A stretch of DNA of 6,746 bases from JBEIFW01 sp044370695 (GTDB lineage: Bacteria; Actinomycetota; Acidimicrobiia; Acidimicrobiales; Ilumatobacteraceae): the NCBI GenBank assembly GCA_044370695.1, contig JBILVB010000185.1:1-6746 (forward strand), written 5' to 3'. Position numbers and translations under genes: made by a program. The notes under the pieces were generated by a model. It was not told where the DNA came from. It saw nothing but the letters and a program-made list of their open reading frames with translations, and ran no database searches. Shown one piece after another: positions 5,684-6,746 of the stretch (its first letter is position 1; each line of letters starts with the position of its first letter).

Positions 5684-6079
5684 TCAGTCGTTGCGCTGCT
5701 TGAGCAGGTCGCGGATCTCGGTGAGCAGCTCGGCCTCGGTCGGCCCGGGCGGCGGGGGCACGATCACGCCCTGGCGCTTGCGGACCGCCTGGTACCACTT
5801 GTAGATCGCGAACAGCACGAGGCCGGTGAGCACGAGGTCGATCACGGCGTTGAGCACGAGGCCGACACCGACCCGGCTCTTGCCGAGGTCGAAGCCGATG
5901 GCCGAGAAGTCGGGCTTGCCGACGACCGCTGCGATGATCGGCTGGAAGACGGCCTTGACGACGTTGTCGATCACCGCTTTGACCAGGCCGCCGAGGATGA
6001 ACGCGATCGCCAGCAGGATGATGTCTCCGCTGGCGAGGAACTCCTTGAACTCGGTGACGAGGCTCTTCTTCTCGGTCAT
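5684..6079 (-). CDS. mscL: Large-conductance mechanosensitive channel, MscL family
   Basis: A 131-residue membrane protein that would form a homo-oligomeric channel releasing solutes when membrane tension rises during hypo-osmotic shock. Family marks: the N-terminal amphipathic segment FKEFLASG (11-18), pore helix TM1 at about 19-45 with Gly30, a periplasmic loop at about 46-70, TM2 at about 71-97, a basic KWYQAVRKR after it, a Pro-rich linker (107-113), and the C-terminal helix ending LLTEIRDLLKQRN (118-130), which closely resembles the LLTEIRDLL end of the Mycobacterium protein. Length is normal. Start ATG at 6079 follows a GGAGGGA Shine-Dalgarno. TM1 departs from the family: Leu22 where Asp16 sits in M. 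tuberculosis MscL, and Phe27 at the position of its Val21. It is convergent with the VOC gene, with a hairpin between. Confidence 0.88.
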   Translation of the reverse strand: MTEKKSLVTEFKEFLASGDIILLAIAFILGGLVKAVIDNVVKAVFQPIIAAVVGKPDFSAIGFDLGKSRVGVGLVLNAVIDLVLTGLVLFAIYKWYQAVRKRQGVIVPPPPGPTEAELLTEIRDLLKQRND

Positions 6080-6082
6080 GGG

Positions 6083-6089
6083 TCCCTCC
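6083..6089 (-). promoter_or_regulatory. Ribosome binding site for the MscL-like gene
   Basis: GGAGGGA on the minus strand, three bases before the ATG at 6079. A strong Shine-Dalgarno core that fixes the start codon. Confidence 0.75.
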
Positions 6090-6112
6090 GGGTGGTTGTC
6101 CTGAGGCCGCGC

Positions 6113-6118
6113 ATACTA
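6113..6118 (-). promoter_or_regulatory. Possible -10 element for the MscL-like gene
   Basis: TAGTAT on the minus strand, 33 bases upstream of the ATG in the 79-base gap after the SDR gene. It is the only AT-rich hexamer in that gap. No recognisable -35 hexamer sits at the right spacing (GCCGAA is there), so the call is weak. Confidence 0.3.
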
Positions 6119-6127
6119 CGCGCCGTC

Positions 6128-6174
6128 GTGGACCGTTCGGCCCAGGCCGGCCCGACGCTCAGCGAGCGGTCCAC
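6128..6174. repeat. Inverted repeat GTGGACCG...CGGTCCAC at the SDR 3' end
   Basis: Perfect 8-base arms at 6128-6135 and 6167-6174, separated by 31 bases. The right arm overlaps the last codons of the SDR gene and the left arm lies in the gap before the MscL-like gene. The long loop and absence of a T-tract make it a weak terminator candidate. Confidence 0.3.
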
Positions 6175-6746
6175 CCGCCGTCGACGATGACGCTCTGGCC
6201 CGTCATGAAGCGGCTGCCGTCGCCGGCGAGGAGCAGCAGCGGCGCGTCGAGCTCCCACAGCTCGCCCATCCGCGGGATCGGGGAGTTCTGGGCGATGAAC
6301 CGCTGGCTGCCCTCGTCGGTGTCCATGCCATCGGTCATCTCCGAGGGGAACCAGCCCGGGCACAGTGCGTTGACGCGCACGCCCTTGCGGGCCCACTGCA
6401 GGGCCAGCTCCCGGGTGAGGTTCACGAGCGCCCCCTTGGACGCGCAGTAGTGGGCCTGGCTGATCGGATGCGAGCCGACGTGGCCGAGGATCGAGGCGAT
6501 GTTGATGATGGAACCGCCGCCGTTCGCGATCATCGCCGGTGCGGCCAGCTTGGCCAGGTGCCAGCACGCCGTCACGTTGACGGTCATCGCCCGTTCGAAG
6601 TCCTCGAGCGTCTCGGCGTCGATCTTCACCTTGTGCCCGACGCCGGCGTTGTTGACGAGCACGTCGACGCGCCCGCACTGCTCGAGCGTGGTGGCCACGA
6701 TCCGCTCGCGGTCGGCCGGGAGCGCCACATCGGCGCCGAGCGCCAC
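6159..6746 (-). CDS. SDR family NAD(P)-dependent oxidoreductase (partial, N-terminus missing)
   Basis: The visible 195 codons are the C-terminal part of a short-chain dehydrogenase/reductase; the gene continues beyond the right edge. The first visible codon, GTG at 6746-6744, is probably internal valine rather than the start, because the TGxxxGIG cofactor-binding segment is not yet reached. Visible landmarks (numbered from the edge): NNAG at 32-35, Asn57 in TVNVTA, Ser85 in NIASILG, and Tyr100-Lys104 in YCASK, the active-site tetrad. PG in ALCPGWFPSEM and the C-terminal TGQSVIVDGGW segment match the classical SDR ending. It would be a cytoplasmic reductase or dehydrogenase of a carbonyl/alcohol substrate; relatives with this general form include 3-oxoacyl-ACP reductase-like and gluconate dehydrogenase-like proteins, and the substrate is not readable. 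It lies upstream of the MscL-like gene with a 79-base gap, and no functional link is apparent. Confidence 0.9.
   Translation of the reverse strand: MALGADVALPADRERIVATTLEQCGRVDVLVNNAGVGHKVKIDAETLEDFERAMTVNVTACWHLAKLAAPAMIANGGGSIINIASILGHVGSHPISQAHYCASKGALVNLTRELALQWARKGVRVNALCPGWFPSEMTDGMDTDEGSQRFIAQNSPIPRMGELWELDAPLLLLAGDGSRFMTGQSVIVDGGWTAR

Noticed and set aside
6151..6165. CGCTCAGCG mini-palindrome over the SDR stop codon.
   Set aside because: The four-base arms leave a one-base loop, so no stable hairpin can form.

Overview
The window is GC-rich throughout. It reads as bacterial, probably a high-GC actinomycete-type genome. The substrate-binding lipoprotein has a Thr/Ala/Gly-rich linker straight after its lipobox, a style I associate with Acidimicrobiia such as Ilumatobacter relatives. 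That taxonomic guess rests on composition and protein style only. There are no RNA genes, CRISPR arrays, insertion sequences or prophage genes. Coding density is high, and the longest gap without a gene is 120 bases.

Left part (1-4296, minus strand): one tightly packed operon. In transcription order it encodes a Tat/lipoprotein substrate-binding protein of the NMT1/THI5-like (NitT/TauT/pyrimidine-type) family, a metal-dependent amidohydrolase of the cytosine deaminase/TrzN-AtzA type, an ABC ATPase, an ABC permease, and the start of a second permease cut by the left edge. All four junctions are 4-base start/stop overlaps (GTGA, ATGA, GTGA, GTGA). The likely job is uptake of a small organic compound followed by hydrolysis or deamination in the cytoplasm. 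The substrate cannot be read from sequence. A nitrogen-containing ring compound is my preferred inference.

Middle (4297-5626): a 120-base divergent control region with a perfect GGTATACC palindrome separates the operon from two plus-strand genes. These are a TauE/SafE-type membrane transporter and a small VOC (glyoxalase-fold) protein that lacks most of the usual metal ligands.

Right part (5627-6746): a GC-rich hairpin lies between the convergent VOC and MscL-like genes and probably terminates both. The MscL-like mechanosensitive channel follows on the minus strand, with unusual residues in its pore helix. An SDR oxidoreductase on the minus strand has its N-terminus beyond the right edge.

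The observation most worth following is the ABC importer with a built-in amidohydrolase. I see no clear evidence of a wholly new class of system here; most genes belong to recognisable families.
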